From assembly GCA_963789255.1 (NCBI GenBank), contig CAWBJW010000002.1, forward strand, positions 744,001-808,000: a DNA stretch of 64,000 nt, read 5' to 3'. The notes under the pieces were generated by a model that did no database searches, had not been told where the DNA came from, and worked only from the letters and a program-made list of their open reading frames with translations. Each line of letters begins with the position of its first letter. The stretch's first letter is position 1. The DNA is from DATARH01 sp963789255 (GTDB lineage Bacteria; Pseudomonadota; Alphaproteobacteria; ATCC43930; CGMCC-115725). Below are positions 45,264 through 54,978 of this stretch, piece by piece. Position numbers and translations under genes: made by a program.

Positions 45264-46528
45264 CGTCGGGCGAGGGCTCGCAGGTCGGGCTCCCAGATCC
45301 CGGTGCGTTCGACCGTCAATGCCGGCATCAATGCCGGTCGAAGCCGCAACACCGGCCTTATGCCTCGATCATCCCCGCATGGGTCGTCTGGAGGAACGTC
45401 ACCCCGGAAACCGGCCGAGGCGTTTGCCCGTCGCGCCACGGGAGCCGCCTCTCGCGGCTCGCCGGCGCGCGTCTGCTCCGGCGGCAGGTGGACGTGGTGA
45501 TCGCCGAACAACCGTCGCCGCTGGAACACGAAAGGAAACGGGTCACTGAAATGATAACGCAGCATTTCCCAATCGAATCGTGTCGCTCGTCCCGGTCGCC
45601 TTAAGATGTCCCCCAACGAAAGTTGCACGTGCCCGGTCGGATCGACCGGCGAAGGGCAATTACGCATCGCCAGATCGACAAAATTCACGCCGAGGATCAT
45701 TGACATATAGATCGTGTACCAAAAGCGCGGATTGCATTCGACGATATAGCTCAAGCCGGTCCGCTCTTCCAGGACGGCATCGAAATTGGCCGGCCCGTTG
45801 AACCCGGTGGCGGCAACCAGCCGCTTGACGTTGCACAGCAGATCGGGATTGGCAAACAGTTCGAAGCGCCGCTCGTCGCGCCGCTGGGTTGCGTGCGCCA
45901 GGATCTCGCCATCGCGGCAGACGACGGAAATGCCGATTGTCTCGCCGCGAATATGCCGCTGAACCAGGATCGGCCGGTAATCGATCGCGTTGAGCAGGGC
46001 CAGATCGCCGGGCTCGCGCAGGTGAACCACCCCGACGCCAGCCGAGCAGCTGGTCGGCTTGGCGGTAATCGGAAGGTGCAGCGTCCCCGCGTCAAGCGCG
46101 GCGCGCAATTCCTCAACGTCCTGGTACAGCCAGCCTTGCGGTACCCGCACGCCGGTATCCAGACACAACCGGGTGAAGTTCCACTTGTCGTTCAACAGGT
46201 CGAACGTCGCCACATCGGGGATCAGCGAGGTCGGTGCCGGCAGGCGGTCGCGCAGCGTCGCAAGCAGCCGGGTCGAAACATCGTCGGAGGGAAGGATCAA
46301 ATCGATGCCGTGTTCGCGGACCGTCTCGGCGATGTCGTCCTGCAGCAGATCGCCGGCCTCGCCTCTCCAATCGAAGCGAGTCTCCCGGTAGGAGCAGCAA
46401 TGCCGCGACCATCGCAGCGCGCGCGACGGGCCGTTACCGAGCACATGAACGGAATTTCCGGCAGCCGCCGCGGTGCGCAACACATGGTAGGGCAACGCAA
46501 AGGCGAACGCTACCATCAGGCATTTCAT
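45260..46528 (-). CDS. ATP-grasp carboxylate-amine/thiol ligase-like protein
   Basis: The 422-residue product starts with a Rossmann-like segment (MVAFAFALPYHVLRTAAAAG). The ATP-grasp fold follows, with LPITAKPTSCSAGVGV, the ILVQRHIRGETIGISVV strand and the Mg-binding YIVECNPRFWYTIY. It resembles carbamoyl-phosphate-synthase-like ATP-grasp enzymes in polysaccharide loci, which probably attach an amino acid or other acyl group to a sugar or carrier. About 80 C-terminal residues are Arg/Pro-rich and may be unstructured or out of frame. It is the first gene of the minus-strand pair with GT2. Confidence 0.82.
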   Translation of the reverse strand: MKCLMVAFAFALPYHVLRTAAAAGNSVHVLGNGPSRALRWSRHCCSYRETRFDWRGEAGDLLQDDIAETVREHGIDLILPSDDVSTRLLATLRDRLPAPTSLIPDVATFDLLNDKWNFTRLCLDTGVRVPQGWLYQDVEELRAALDAGTLHLPITAKPTSCSAGVGVVHLREPGDLALLNAIDYRPILVQRHIRGETIGISVVCRDGEILAHATQRRDERRFELFANPDLLCNVKRLVAATGFNGPANFDAVLEERTGLSYIVECNPRFWYTIYMSMILGVNFVDLAMRNCPSPVDPTGHVQLSLGDILRRPGRATRFDWEMLRYHFSDPFPFVFQRRRLFGDHHVHLPPEQTRAGEPREAAPVARRANASAGFRGDVPPDDPCGDDRGIRPVLRLRPALMPALTVERTGIWEPDLRALARR

Positions 46529-46607
46529 GTTCTACACCCCTACTGTGCCGCCAGCGCGGAACCGACCAAGCCCTTCGTCCCGACAGGGATGCTCCACCGA
46601 ACCTTTG

Positions 46608-46886
46608 CCGGAACGGGTCAACACCTTAGAGCACATGACAGGCTTTATACATCGCATCGACCAGTTTAGGCAGTCAAACGTAAAGAGTGAATTAAGGGGG
46701 CGCCTGCACCGTTGCAGCGGCGCGGCAAGACGCCCGCAGGATGGCCGTTGCGATTCGCGACAAATCCCGCTTAGCTGCGCCGCCTCGCCCGGGCGTTCCG
46801 CTCAAGGGCGCCGCACCTTATCTCGTCGTTAAAGGTCTCGCGCTTAGGGTGCCGACATGCAGCCCCCGGGGAAAATCGCCGCGTCG
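46608..46886 (+). repeat. Upstream-region duplication, copy A
   Basis: This copy is clearly related to 48351-48633 along its whole length, with a 29-base exact match (46756-46784 = 48501-48529). It ends with an ATG at 46857 and codons for MQPPGKIAAS, parallel to MEPPGEIAAS of the flippase. After about ten codons the similarity stops, and the sequence runs into the 3' end of the minus-strand hydrolase gene. It is therefore a truncated copy of the flippase promoter, leader and start. Apart from this repeat, the 46529-46924 gap holds no gene. Confidence 0.8.
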
Positions 46887-46924
46887 TCGGCTGCGCGACA
46901 TCGAAACTATGGTGAAGCCATCCA

Positions 46925-48213
46925 TCAAAGCTGCATCAGCCTGAGCGCCGCGCGACCGTTGGGACCATACGGGTTACCCAGCAACTCGACCACCTCCATA
47001 TGGCCGAAATTCGCTACCTCGATCAGTTCGGCCGGCTTGCCCGCAGCCGCAACTGCCGCGAAGAAATCGCGGCTTTGCCGCCGGAATTCCGGCGTGTCAT
47101 CGGTGCCATAGGTGATAACCACCGGCGCCCGCAAGAGACTCGATGTGGCGCTGCGGGCTCATTGCCTGCTCGATTTCGTCAGTAAACCTGAGAAGGGGGC
47201 TGAAGGTCGAATATCGGACGGACTTCAGGTCAAAGAGGCCGCTCATCAAGAGCCCACCCTTCACCATGTCCGCGGGAAGGCTGAAATCCTTCTCCCAGTC
47301 GGTCACCAGGGCGACACCGCAGAGATGGGCGCCCGAGGAATGGCCGCCGACGAAAAGGCGGTCACGGTCGCCGCCAAAGCTTTCCGCATTTCGATAGGCC
47401 CAGGCGATGCCGCGGCGCACCTGTTCGGCCATGATCCGAAGGTCGCCGCCGGCCTCGTTGATCCCGGTGAATTCGAGAGCGACGTAATGCGCGCCGGCAT
47501 TGACGAACATCTCGGCCGGAAACGCAGAATTCTTGGCCTCTTCCGCCCGCCAACCGCCCCCCCCATGAACGAACACGAACATCGGCGCATTGGGGCGCGT
47601 GGTGGGGTAGAGATCGAGCCTGCTCGATCGCAGTCGGTCCGTAAGAGCGACGCAGCGGTGCTGCCAGGCGGCGGCGCGTCTCGTCGTTGAGATATTCGAG
47701 CCGCTTCATGGTCTGCCGCATCAGCGGCGCATAAGACAACCAGCGCAGCCGCTCCGGCATCCGGTGCGGGGTCAATGCCCAATAGAGGCTCCTGGCAAGC
47801 CGGTACCAGGCGTGCCGGACCGGTTGCGGCAGAGCGGCAGCGATCGCGCGCAACGGCGCGGTGGCGCGCCAAGTCACGCTCCCTTCAATTGCCGACAGCG
47901 CCTCGGAGAGGCCGGCGATCCGTTCGCGCGCGGCCGCTTCGACCTCGGCCAGCCGCTGCTCCCGCGCGGCAAGCGCGGCCTTCAATCCGGCGCTCCCTTC
48001 GATCTGCTCCCCGCTGCCGATCACCGGTAGCAGCGCGGCAGTCCGCAGATCGTCTGGCGCGAGCACTTCGCGCAGCGCCAGCATCGAGCCAGTCAATGTC
48101 GCGATGCGCTCGTCAGCCGCGGCGCGCTGCTCCTGCACCGCGCGTTCGAGACGCGCGAGCCGCATACCGAGCGCCGCGCCATCGGCCTGCAATTGGGCAA
48201 TCTCGGCATCCAT
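46925..48213 (-). CDS. Coiled-coil / alpha-beta hydrolase fusion, frameshifted twice
   Basis: The N-terminal ~100 residues are coiled coil (heptads of Leu/Ala with Arg/Glu). A linker Val-Thr-Trp-Arg-Ala-Thr-Ala-Pro-Leu-Arg follows, a motif I associate with polysaccharide-locus enzymes. Then comes an alpha/beta hydrolase with Val-His-Gly-Gly-Gly-Gly-Trp (oxyanion hole) and GGHSSGAHL (nucleophile Ser). The domain runs through three frames: first to about 47620, second to about 47140, third (APVVITYGTDDTPEF...) to the stop at 46925. Each step fits one extra base. The hydrolase resembles small-molecule acyl esterases (BD-FAE/kynurenine formamidase-like). In this locus it may remove or transfer O-acyl groups; that is inference. 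Confidence 0.75.
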
Positions 48214-48350
48214 CGCCTAGCGCTTTTCGGCAGTGATCGACACGCTCATCCCACCTCTCATGCACGGCCGGACGGCTGCGATGGGCGCCGCCTTGGACCA
48301 CCGGACATCGATCTGGGTTTGGCGGAGAAGCAACTTGCAGGTTCCTCTAT

Positions 48351-48633
48351 CCGGAACCGGTCAACACCTTCGAGCACGTGAAACGCTCCATGCATCGCAT
48401 CGCCCAGTTTGGCAGTCAATCGTAAAGAGCGAATGAATCGGGTCCGCTCAGGGCCGCGGCGGCAGCGCGGCGAACTGCCCGCAGAATCGCTGTTGTGGTC
48501 CGCGACAAATCCCGCTTAGCTGCGCCGCCGCGTCGCCTGGGTATCTCGCTCAGGAGCGCTGCACTTTATTACCGAGTTAAGGTTTCGCTTTTACGGTGCC
48601 GATATGGAACCCCCGGGGGAAATCGCCGCGTCG
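48351..48633 (+). repeat. Upstream-region duplication, copy B (flippase leader)
   Basis: This is the intact copy of the repeat also found at 46608-46886. It ends within the flippase coding sequence, whose ATG at 48604 lies 75 bases after the shared 29-mer (73 bases in copy A). The preserved spacing and start codon suggest a promoter plus 5' leader. The rest of the 48214-48350 gap, next to the divergent hydrolase start, shows no gene. Confidence 0.8.
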
Positions 48634-49976
48634 GCCGACCGCCGGCCCTCGTCTATTGGGGCATTTCTTACCCGCTATCGCTACGCCGTCGCGGCAGCCG
48701 ACCAGATGGCGATCAGCCTGTTGAATTTCGGCCTGACCTTCGCGCTCCTGCGGATCTTGTCGGCGACCGAGTTCGGCATTGTCGCGCTCTGGATGGCGGC
48801 GGCCAACCTGGCGATTGGGGTGCAGGGCGCGCTCGTCTGCACGCCCCTTGGCGTCTATGCGCCGGCCGAACCGGACGGGGCGAAGCGGCATCGGCTCGAA
48901 GAGGCGTTGGCGAGCGCCAACCTTTTCGTCATCATTCTCTCGGTCCTCGCCGTCCTCGTCGTCAACATCGCCAGCGATGCCGAATGGGTGCCGAAGGATC
49001 TGCTCGCCTGGGGCGCCATCCCGCTGTTCGTTGGCACCAGTATGTACCGCGAATATTATCGCAGTTTCGCCTTCGGCCGGCACGACATGATGTTGCTGCT
49101 CGTCGTCGACACCCCCTATCTCGCGGTGACCGCGGCCGGCATCGGGGCGATGCTGCTGTGGTCGGGACCGCTGGCAGGTCTCGCCGGGGCCTTCGTCGCT
49201 TTGACTTTGGGCGGCGTCGCCGCTCTGCTCTCCGGCAGCGTGCATCTGCTGCGGCGCCACGTGCGCCGGCTCCGCCGTGGCTGGATCAGGACCTACCGCG
49301 TTATTTTTGGAGAGACCATCTGGTCCCTTACCGGTGTGGTCTTTGCCCATCTTCAGGAGCGCAGCTACGTCTATATCACGACCAGCCTCGTCGGTCTCGC
49401 CCAGATGGCCTCGCTCAATGCCGTCGCCGTTCTGTTTCGGCCGGCGCAGATCTTGCTCACGGCGTGGCGCCGCTCGGCCATGCCGGAATTCTCGGCGCTG
49501 TTGGCCGCCGGACGGGTTGACGCGGTGTATCGCCGGATGCTCGCGGCATCGGCCGCAGCCTTGTCGGGATGCGTGGCTTGGTGCGCGGTGCTTTGGCTCG
49601 GCTGGCGGGCGATCGAGCACTTCTTGCTCGCCGGCAAATATCCGATGGCGTCCCAGACTGCTTTTGCCTTGGGCAATCGCCATAAGCCTGGAACTCGATC
49701 GAGTTCGTCATATCGACCGCGCTGCAAGCGACCCGCGAGTTTCGCTATCTCGCCTGGGCAATGCTGTTGACCGCGCCGATCACCGCCGCCGCAATGGTCG
49801 GGTTGACGCTGTGGCACGGCTACACCTGGGCGATCTATGGCCTTGCCATCGGCAATGGGTTCAGCGTCGTCATGCTGTCGGCCCGGCTCCGCAAGGTACG
49901 ACAGCGCCTGATCGCGCAGGCGCCGGCACGGGCGAGCGGCGCGACGGCCGAATCCGTAACCGGCTGCCCAACGTGA
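48604..49976 (+). CDS. Wzx-type polysaccharide flippase, frameshifted near the C-terminus
   Basis: Repeated hydrophobic helices form a polysaccharide-transporter fold: SLLNFGLTFALLRILSATEFG is the typical first-helix motif, and many membrane segments follow. The main frame degenerates after ALGNRHK (about 49683). Another frame picks up with AWNSIEFVISTALQATREF, two further helices (LLTAPITAAAMVGLTLW, YGLAIGNGFSVVML) and a basic tail to 49976. One missing base at about 49685 explains it. Wzx proteins flip undecaprenyl-linked repeat units across the inner membrane. The N-terminal ~20 residues belong to the duplicated leader. Confidence 0.82.
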
Positions 49977-50149
49977 CGCCCGGTTTTGCACGATTTACCA
50001 TATACGCTTGCGGGAGCATCATTGATTTTTAATCATTCTGTGACCATACTGGCAAGGTCGAAGCGGCCGGCCAACGGTTTCTCCAAGACCCGCTAAGGCT
50101 TTGAATCAGGTCGCCGCGACGAAGCCTTTGCCATGGGGCCTCAGTGACG

Positions 50150-51262
50150 ATGGATATTACCACACTTATAGAACTGGCCTGGAAGCACACGCAGAATGCG
50201 CTGGCGGAGGAGGTTTATCTCAAGACCGGTTATGACAGAACCCGGCCGGTGACCTTTTACGGACTCGTCAATGAACGGTGCAACGTCAAGTGCCGCTATT
50301 GTGAATATTGGCGGCGCGAGGTTTACAAGGACGAGATGAGCATCAAGGAATGGCAAAACGCGCTTCTAAGTATCCAAGAATTTGTTGGAAAGTTCTCCAT
50401 CAATTTCAGCGGCGGCGAGCCATTCATCAAACCTGGGTTTATCGATCTGCTGGCCTGGTGCCATACGAATGGCATAACCGCGGGGGTGACCACAAACGGT
50501 TCCGCCTTGACCCGGCGAAACGCTGCAAAGGTGGTCGCAGCACAACCCTTCAACGTCAATATTTCGGTCGACGGGCCGAGCGCGGAAATCCACGATTACC
50601 TGCGCGGCTATCCGGGACTGTTCGACAAGCTCAGCGCCGGCATCGGCTATTTGCTGGAGGAGCGGCGGCGCCAGAATGTCGTGTTTCCGATAACGATCAA
50701 GCCGACCGTCAACTCGCGCAATTTCCGCCATCTTCCGGCTTTGATCGAGTGGGCCGAGGCCATCGGCGCAACCAGCGTCAGCCCGCAGCCGATGAACCGA
50801 TGGACGCAGGAAACCTATGACGAATTGTGGATCGAGGAAGCCGACTTGCCCGAGTTCGAGGCGGTGATCGATCAGCTGATCGCGATGAAGCGCGCCGGCG
50901 CCCCCGTGCTGACGCCGGAACATGTGCTGACGCTGATGCCCGATCATTTTCGCGAGAAGAAGGCGCCTGAAGAGGTCATGCCGTGCCGGGTCGGCCTGCG
51001 CAACTATTTCATTCGCACGAACGGTGATGTCGAAATGTGCGGTCTCGGCTTCCCGACGATCGGCAATGTCAAGACGCAATCGGCGCGGGAAATCTGGTAC
51101 AGCGCCGACGCGCGCACGACGCGGCGCGACACCGTCGCCTGCGACAAGCTGTGCCTGATCACCTGCCTGTCGCAGAAGACGCTGGGCGACAAGGCGAAAA
51201 TGGGGTTCGAACTGCTCCGCCGGATGCGCGCCGGCGAACCGATGCCGCAGGCCGCTGAGTGA
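50150..51262 (+). CDS. Radical SAM protein with SPASM-like C-terminus
   Basis: The [4Fe-4S]-SAM motif is C44-x3-C48-x2-C51 in ERCNVKCRYC. INFSGGEPFIKPG is the usual GGEP strand and VTTNGSALT the next. The C-terminal part has Cys in MPCRVG, EMCGLG and the CDKLCLITC cluster, consistent with an auxiliary Fe-S cluster as in SPASM/twitch proteins. Related enzymes modify peptides or sugars, so it may alter a glycan building block. GTG at 50144 is an alternative two codons earlier. The GT4 gene overlaps its stop by 4 bases, so the two are co-translated. Confidence 0.88.
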   Translation: MDITTLIELAWKHTQNALAEEVYLKTGYDRTRPVTFYGLVNERCNVKCRYCEYWRREVYKDEMSIKEWQNALLSIQEFVGKFSINFSGGEPFIKPGFIDLLAWCHTNGITAGVTTNGSALTRRNAAKVVAAQPFNVNISVDGPSAEIHDYLRGYPGLFDKLSAGIGYLLEERRRQNVVFPITIKPTVNSRNFRHLPALIEWAEAIGATSVSPQPMNRWTQETYDELWIEEADLPEFEAVIDQLIAMKRAGAPVLTPEHVLTLMPDHFREKKAPEEVMPCRVGLRNYFIRTNGDVEMCGLGFPTIGNVKTQSAREIWYSADARTTRRDTVACDKLCLITCLSQKTLGDKAKMGFELLRRMRAGEPMPQAAE

Positions 51263-52482
51263 AGCGAGCGGCGATCCTCAGCCACGGCTATATTCCCCAT
51301 TTCCGGGTACGCCTCTACGAGTTGCTGGCGGAGCGGGGCGAGGTCGAATACGTCGTCTTTCACGGCGCGCCGCCCTCCTGGATCGGCGTCCCCGAACTGC
51401 CCGGACCGTTCGCGTTCCCGCAGCGGCGCATCGCCAACCGCGAATTCCGGGCGGGTCCGGCGAGCCTCGTCTACCAGCCCGTTGTGCGGGAGATTTTGAC
51501 CGGCGGCTACGACGCGGTCATCCTGACCACCGAGGCCAAATTCGTCTCGAACCTGATCCTCGCCCTGCTCGGCAGGTTGCGCGGGATCGCGGTCTTGTTT
51601 TGGGGCTTTGGCTTTCACCCGGTCCGCGGGTTCCGCGACAGCGACCAGCCGCATCCCCTCACGTGGGTGGCGAATTTCGTCAAGGATGCGGTCGCCAGAT
51701 ACCTGGCAGACGGCTACCTCGCCTACACCAGCACCGGGCGCGACCGGCTTGTCGCGACGGGGTTCCCGGGCGAGCGGGTCTTCGTGCTGCAGAACACGAT
51801 CGACATGACCGAGCAATTCCGCCTGCACCGTGCCGTCTCGGCCGAGGACGACCAGGAGATCCGGCGCCGGCTCGGGTTGCGACCCGACTCGATCGTCTTT
51901 GTCCATATCGGGCGGCTCGTTCCGTTCAAGCGGGTCAACCTGCTGATCGAGGCGGTCCGCCGGATCAATCGCGACCGGCTCGCGGCGCGACCGGTCGAGG
52001 CGCTGATCATTGGGTCCGGACCGATCGAAGAACAGCTCCAGGCGCAGGCAGCCGAGGTCGCCGGCATTCATTTTCTCGGTGCCTTGCCGCCGAACGAAGA
52101 GGTCGCGTGCTGCCTCAAAGTGGCCGCCGCGGTTGTCATTGGCGGACTGGTCGGGCTGGTGGTCAACCATGCCCTGGCCCACGGGCGACCGGTTATTACC
52201 ATAGCGAGCAGCGGCCAAAGCCCGGAACTCGAATACATCGTCGATGACGAGAACGGCCTCATCATTTCAGGCGGGATCGCGGAACTCTCGACCGTTCTCG
52301 CTCGCTTCGCGGATTCTGCGGAATGGCAGGCGCGGCTCGCGGCGGGGGCATTGCGCTCGCGCGAGGCGTTGCGCATCGAGGTCATGGCCGAGAACCTCGA
52401 CCAGGCGGTGCACGCCACGATCGCCCGGCGTCGCGCGGCCGGCGCGAACCGCCAGATGCCGGCTCCGCTGCGCGGCGAATAG
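51259..52482 (+). CDS. GT4-type glycosyltransferase
   Basis: The 407-residue GT-B enzyme has an N-terminal ILSHGYIPHFRVRLYELLAE. The donor domain has FVHIGRLVPFKRVNLLIEAV, IIGSGPIEEQLQ and a late acidic region (SGQSPELEYI). It starts with GTG inside the radical SAM stop codon (GTGA overlap), so both proteins are probably made together and may act on the same glycan. Donor and acceptor sugars are not predictable. Confidence 0.87.
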   Translation: MKRAAILSHGYIPHFRVRLYELLAERGEVEYVVFHGAPPSWIGVPELPGPFAFPQRRIANREFRAGPASLVYQPVVREILTGGYDAVILTTEAKFVSNLILALLGRLRGIAVLFWGFGFHPVRGFRDSDQPHPLTWVANFVKDAVARYLADGYLAYTSTGRDRLVATGFPGERVFVLQNTIDMTEQFRLHRAVSAEDDQEIRRRLGLRPDSIVFVHIGRLVPFKRVNLLIEAVRRINRDRLAARPVEALIIGSGPIEEQLQAQAAEVAGIHFLGALPPNEEVACCLKVAAAVVIGGLVGLVVNHALAHGRPVITIASSGQSPELEYIVDDENGLIISGGIAELSTVLARFADSAEWQARLAAGALRSREALRIEVMAENLDQAVHATIARRRAAGANRQMPAPLRGE

Positions 52483-52491
52483 AGAGCGCCA

Positions 52492-53610
52492 GTGGCACCC
52501 TTCTCTCGGCGCAGCCTGCTGCTTGGCGCCGCCATGGGCGGCGTTTGGCGGGCGCGGCGCGCGACCGCCAGCGCCCCGGCGCCGCCGTCGGGCGGGCTGC
52601 GGCAAATTGCGGCCGAGCGCGGCTTGGTCTACGGCAGCTACATCGATCTCGTCAGCCCCGACTACGGCACGCAATACCGCACGGTCGCCGCGCGCGAATG
52701 CGAGTTGAACGTGTCCTCCCGCATGGATTGGGCCGATGTCGCTCCGACCCGCGAGCGCACCGACTTTTCCGGGGTCGATTCGGATTACGCCTGGGGGCGA
52801 GCGCATGACATGAAGTTTCAGGGCCATTGCCTGGTCTGGGGCGAAACGGCGCCGCCTTGGTTCAAGGATCTGCCCGACCGCGCGGCCGCCATCGGCGCAT
52901 TGCGCAACCACGCAGCGAAAATGTGCGGTCACTTTGCCGGCCGGATGCACTCGTGGATCGTGGTCAACGAGGCGATCCTGATCTGGTCGGGACGCCCGGA
53001 CATGCTGCGTCCCCAAGTATTTCTCGACAAGATCGGCCCTGAATACATCGATATCGCGTTCGCTGCCGCGCGCGACAACGATCCGGCGGCGCGCCTTGTC
53101 TATAATGATTTCGGGGTCGAGGTCGACACGCCGGAGCAAAACAAGAAACGGGGTGCGCTGCTCGGTCTGCTCGACCGGTTGCGCAAACGCGCCGTCCCGG
53201 TCGATACGGTCGGTCTCCAAAGCCACCTTTTTTTCGAGTTGATGCCGCACTTCAACGAAAAGCAGTTCAGCGGCTTTTTGGCCGAGCTCGCCGCCCGCGG
53301 GTTTGAAATCATGATCAGCGAACTCGACGTGGCCGATCGCGGCGCTCCCTCGGACATCGCCACGCGCGACGCCGATGTCGCGGCGATCTACCGGCATTAC
53401 CTCAGCGTCGCGCTCGACAATCCCTCGGTCAAGACGGTGATCACCTGGGGATTGAGCGATCGCAAGAGCTGGATCATTTCCGGCAAGGACCCGCAAACTC
53501 GGCGCTCCGACGGGTTGCTGCCGCGTCCGTTGCTGTTCGACGACGATTACCGGCCGAAACCAGCCTATTTTGCGGTGGCCGAAGCGTTGCACGCCGCTCC
53601 CCGCCGCTAG
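52492..53610 (+). CDS. GH10 endo-beta-1,4-xylanase-like glycosidase, Tat-exported
   Basis: The twin-arginine signal is Ser-Arg-Arg-Ser-Leu-Leu-Leu-Gly. The GH10 TIM barrel has GHCLVWGE, the acid/base Glu in IVVNEAI and the nucleophile Glu in MISELDV. The length of 372 residues fits a single catalytic domain without carbohydrate-binding module. It follows the GT4 gene by 9 bases, inside the biosynthetic operon, so it more likely trims or processes the nascent polymer in the periplasm than digests plant xylan. That function is inferred. Confidence 0.9.
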   Translation: MAPFSRRSLLLGAAMGGVWRARRATASAPAPPSGGLRQIAAERGLVYGSYIDLVSPDYGTQYRTVAARECELNVSSRMDWADVAPTRERTDFSGVDSDYAWGRAHDMKFQGHCLVWGETAPPWFKDLPDRAAAIGALRNHAAKMCGHFAGRMHSWIVVNEAILIWSGRPDMLRPQVFLDKIGPEYIDIAFAAARDNDPAARLVYNDFGVEVDTPEQNKKRGALLGLLDRLRKRAVPVDTVGLQSHLFFELMPHFNEKQFSGFLAELAARGFEIMISELDVADRGAPSDIATRDADVAAIYRHYLSVALDNPSVKTVITWGLSDRKSWIISGKDPQTRRSDGLLPRPLLFDDDYRPKPAYFAVAEALHAAPRR

Positions 53611-53619
53611 GGGGGCAAC

Positions 53620-54925
53620 TCAGCGGGCGCCGCGATAGGCGGCGGCGCCGAGGGCCAAGCCGCGTCCGGTTGCGGCGATCGGGGCCGGCGACCGGCGACG
53701 AGCCGCTACTTCGCGACCGAGATGGACAAAGATCGCGGCAAACAACAGCCACATGATGTCGTTGCCGCGAAAGAATTCGTACTCGACCAGATTTTCCCAA
53801 AAGATTGCCACCAACAGGACGAGGCTGAAGACGACATCCGGCGCCGGCGTGCCGAACAGGAGCCGCACCGCGCGCCAGAACGCGCTGGCCCACAGAAAGG
53901 CGGCCAGGGCCGCGCCGACCAGGCCGAGACTGAGGCACAATTCGAGCCACAAATTATGCGAATGCGGCGTGTGCCATTGCAGGATGGCCCAGACCTGATT
54001 GGCTTCGACCCCCTGAGGCAGCCAGAACGAACTCGAGACCATAGCCGAACCACGGGCGGCGCGCGATATAGGGAAGGATCACCTCCCAGATCCGGGTGCG
54101 GTTGCTCAGCGTCGGGTTGCGGCCGATGGCCGCGAGCAGCTGGTCGTAGAAGCCGAAGGAAATCGCGGCGCCGACCAGGCCCAAAACGCCGATCGTAAAG
54201 GCCGCGGCCATCCCGGCCCCGCTGCGGCGGCGCAACGCCCCGGCGAGGAACGCGACGTACAGGCAGATCAAAAGCATCACCAACGGGGTTCGCGAACTGC
54301 TGAGGGCGAGCAGCAGCAGATTGGTGGGAATGGCAACGCCCGACAGCCACCGCGAGCCGTACCGGTTGCCGAAGGCATAGATCGCGAACATGGTCCCGAG
54401 CGCGGTAACCATCCCGAGCTCGTTCTTGTCGGTAAAGGCGCCGCGCCACGCGTGCAAATATTCGGCATTCCTGCTGAGCGCCAGGCTGGGGTCGATCAAT
54501 GCGACCAACAACGACGCAGCAACAGCGACGAGGTTGACCTTGACGAACAGTGCAACCAGGTCCGCCATGTCCCCGCGGCCAAGCAGATAGATGCCGAACA
54601 GCGCGGTCGCCGCGATCTTGGTCGCGCGCACCAGCACCAGGTCCGGCACCGGCGACCAATACGCGCTGATATAAGCCAGAGCGAGCAAGGGCAGCATCGG
54701 CCAGGCGGTGCGCAGCAGCGGCCCGAGCCTGTCCGCGCGCAGCAGGCAGGCGACCGCCAGAAATCCGATCAACACCGCACTGAATGCCGTGCTGTAGGGG
54801 TCGGAGGTCGGCAGTTGATCGGGCGCGCCGCTGAAATAGGCCTCCGGTGGCCAGAGTACCCCTTCCGAGATGATCAGCACGATAAAGACCGCGAGCTGAT
54901 CGAAATGGCGCGCGAGGATTTTCAT
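53620..54925 (-). CDS. O-antigen ligase / Wzy-type polymerase, frameshifted
   Basis: A multi-spanning membrane protein with about ten to twelve helices, it carries the large periplasmic loop motif of the Wzy_C/RfaL family: SNRTRIWEVILPYIARRPWFGYG followed in the next frame by SSFWLPQGVEANQVW and TPHSHNLWLELCLSLG. The conserved His of the latter is the family's key residue. The break at about 54030 needs one extra base removed. Such proteins polymerise or ligate undecaprenyl-linked glycans on the periplasmic face. It converges on the GH10 gene (9-base gap) and is followed upstream by two GT genes on the same strand. Confidence 0.85.
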
Positions 54926-54978
54926 CAGCGTGTCTGCCAGGCAACCGCGAGCCAGCCTAGATCAACCGCGACGAGCGG

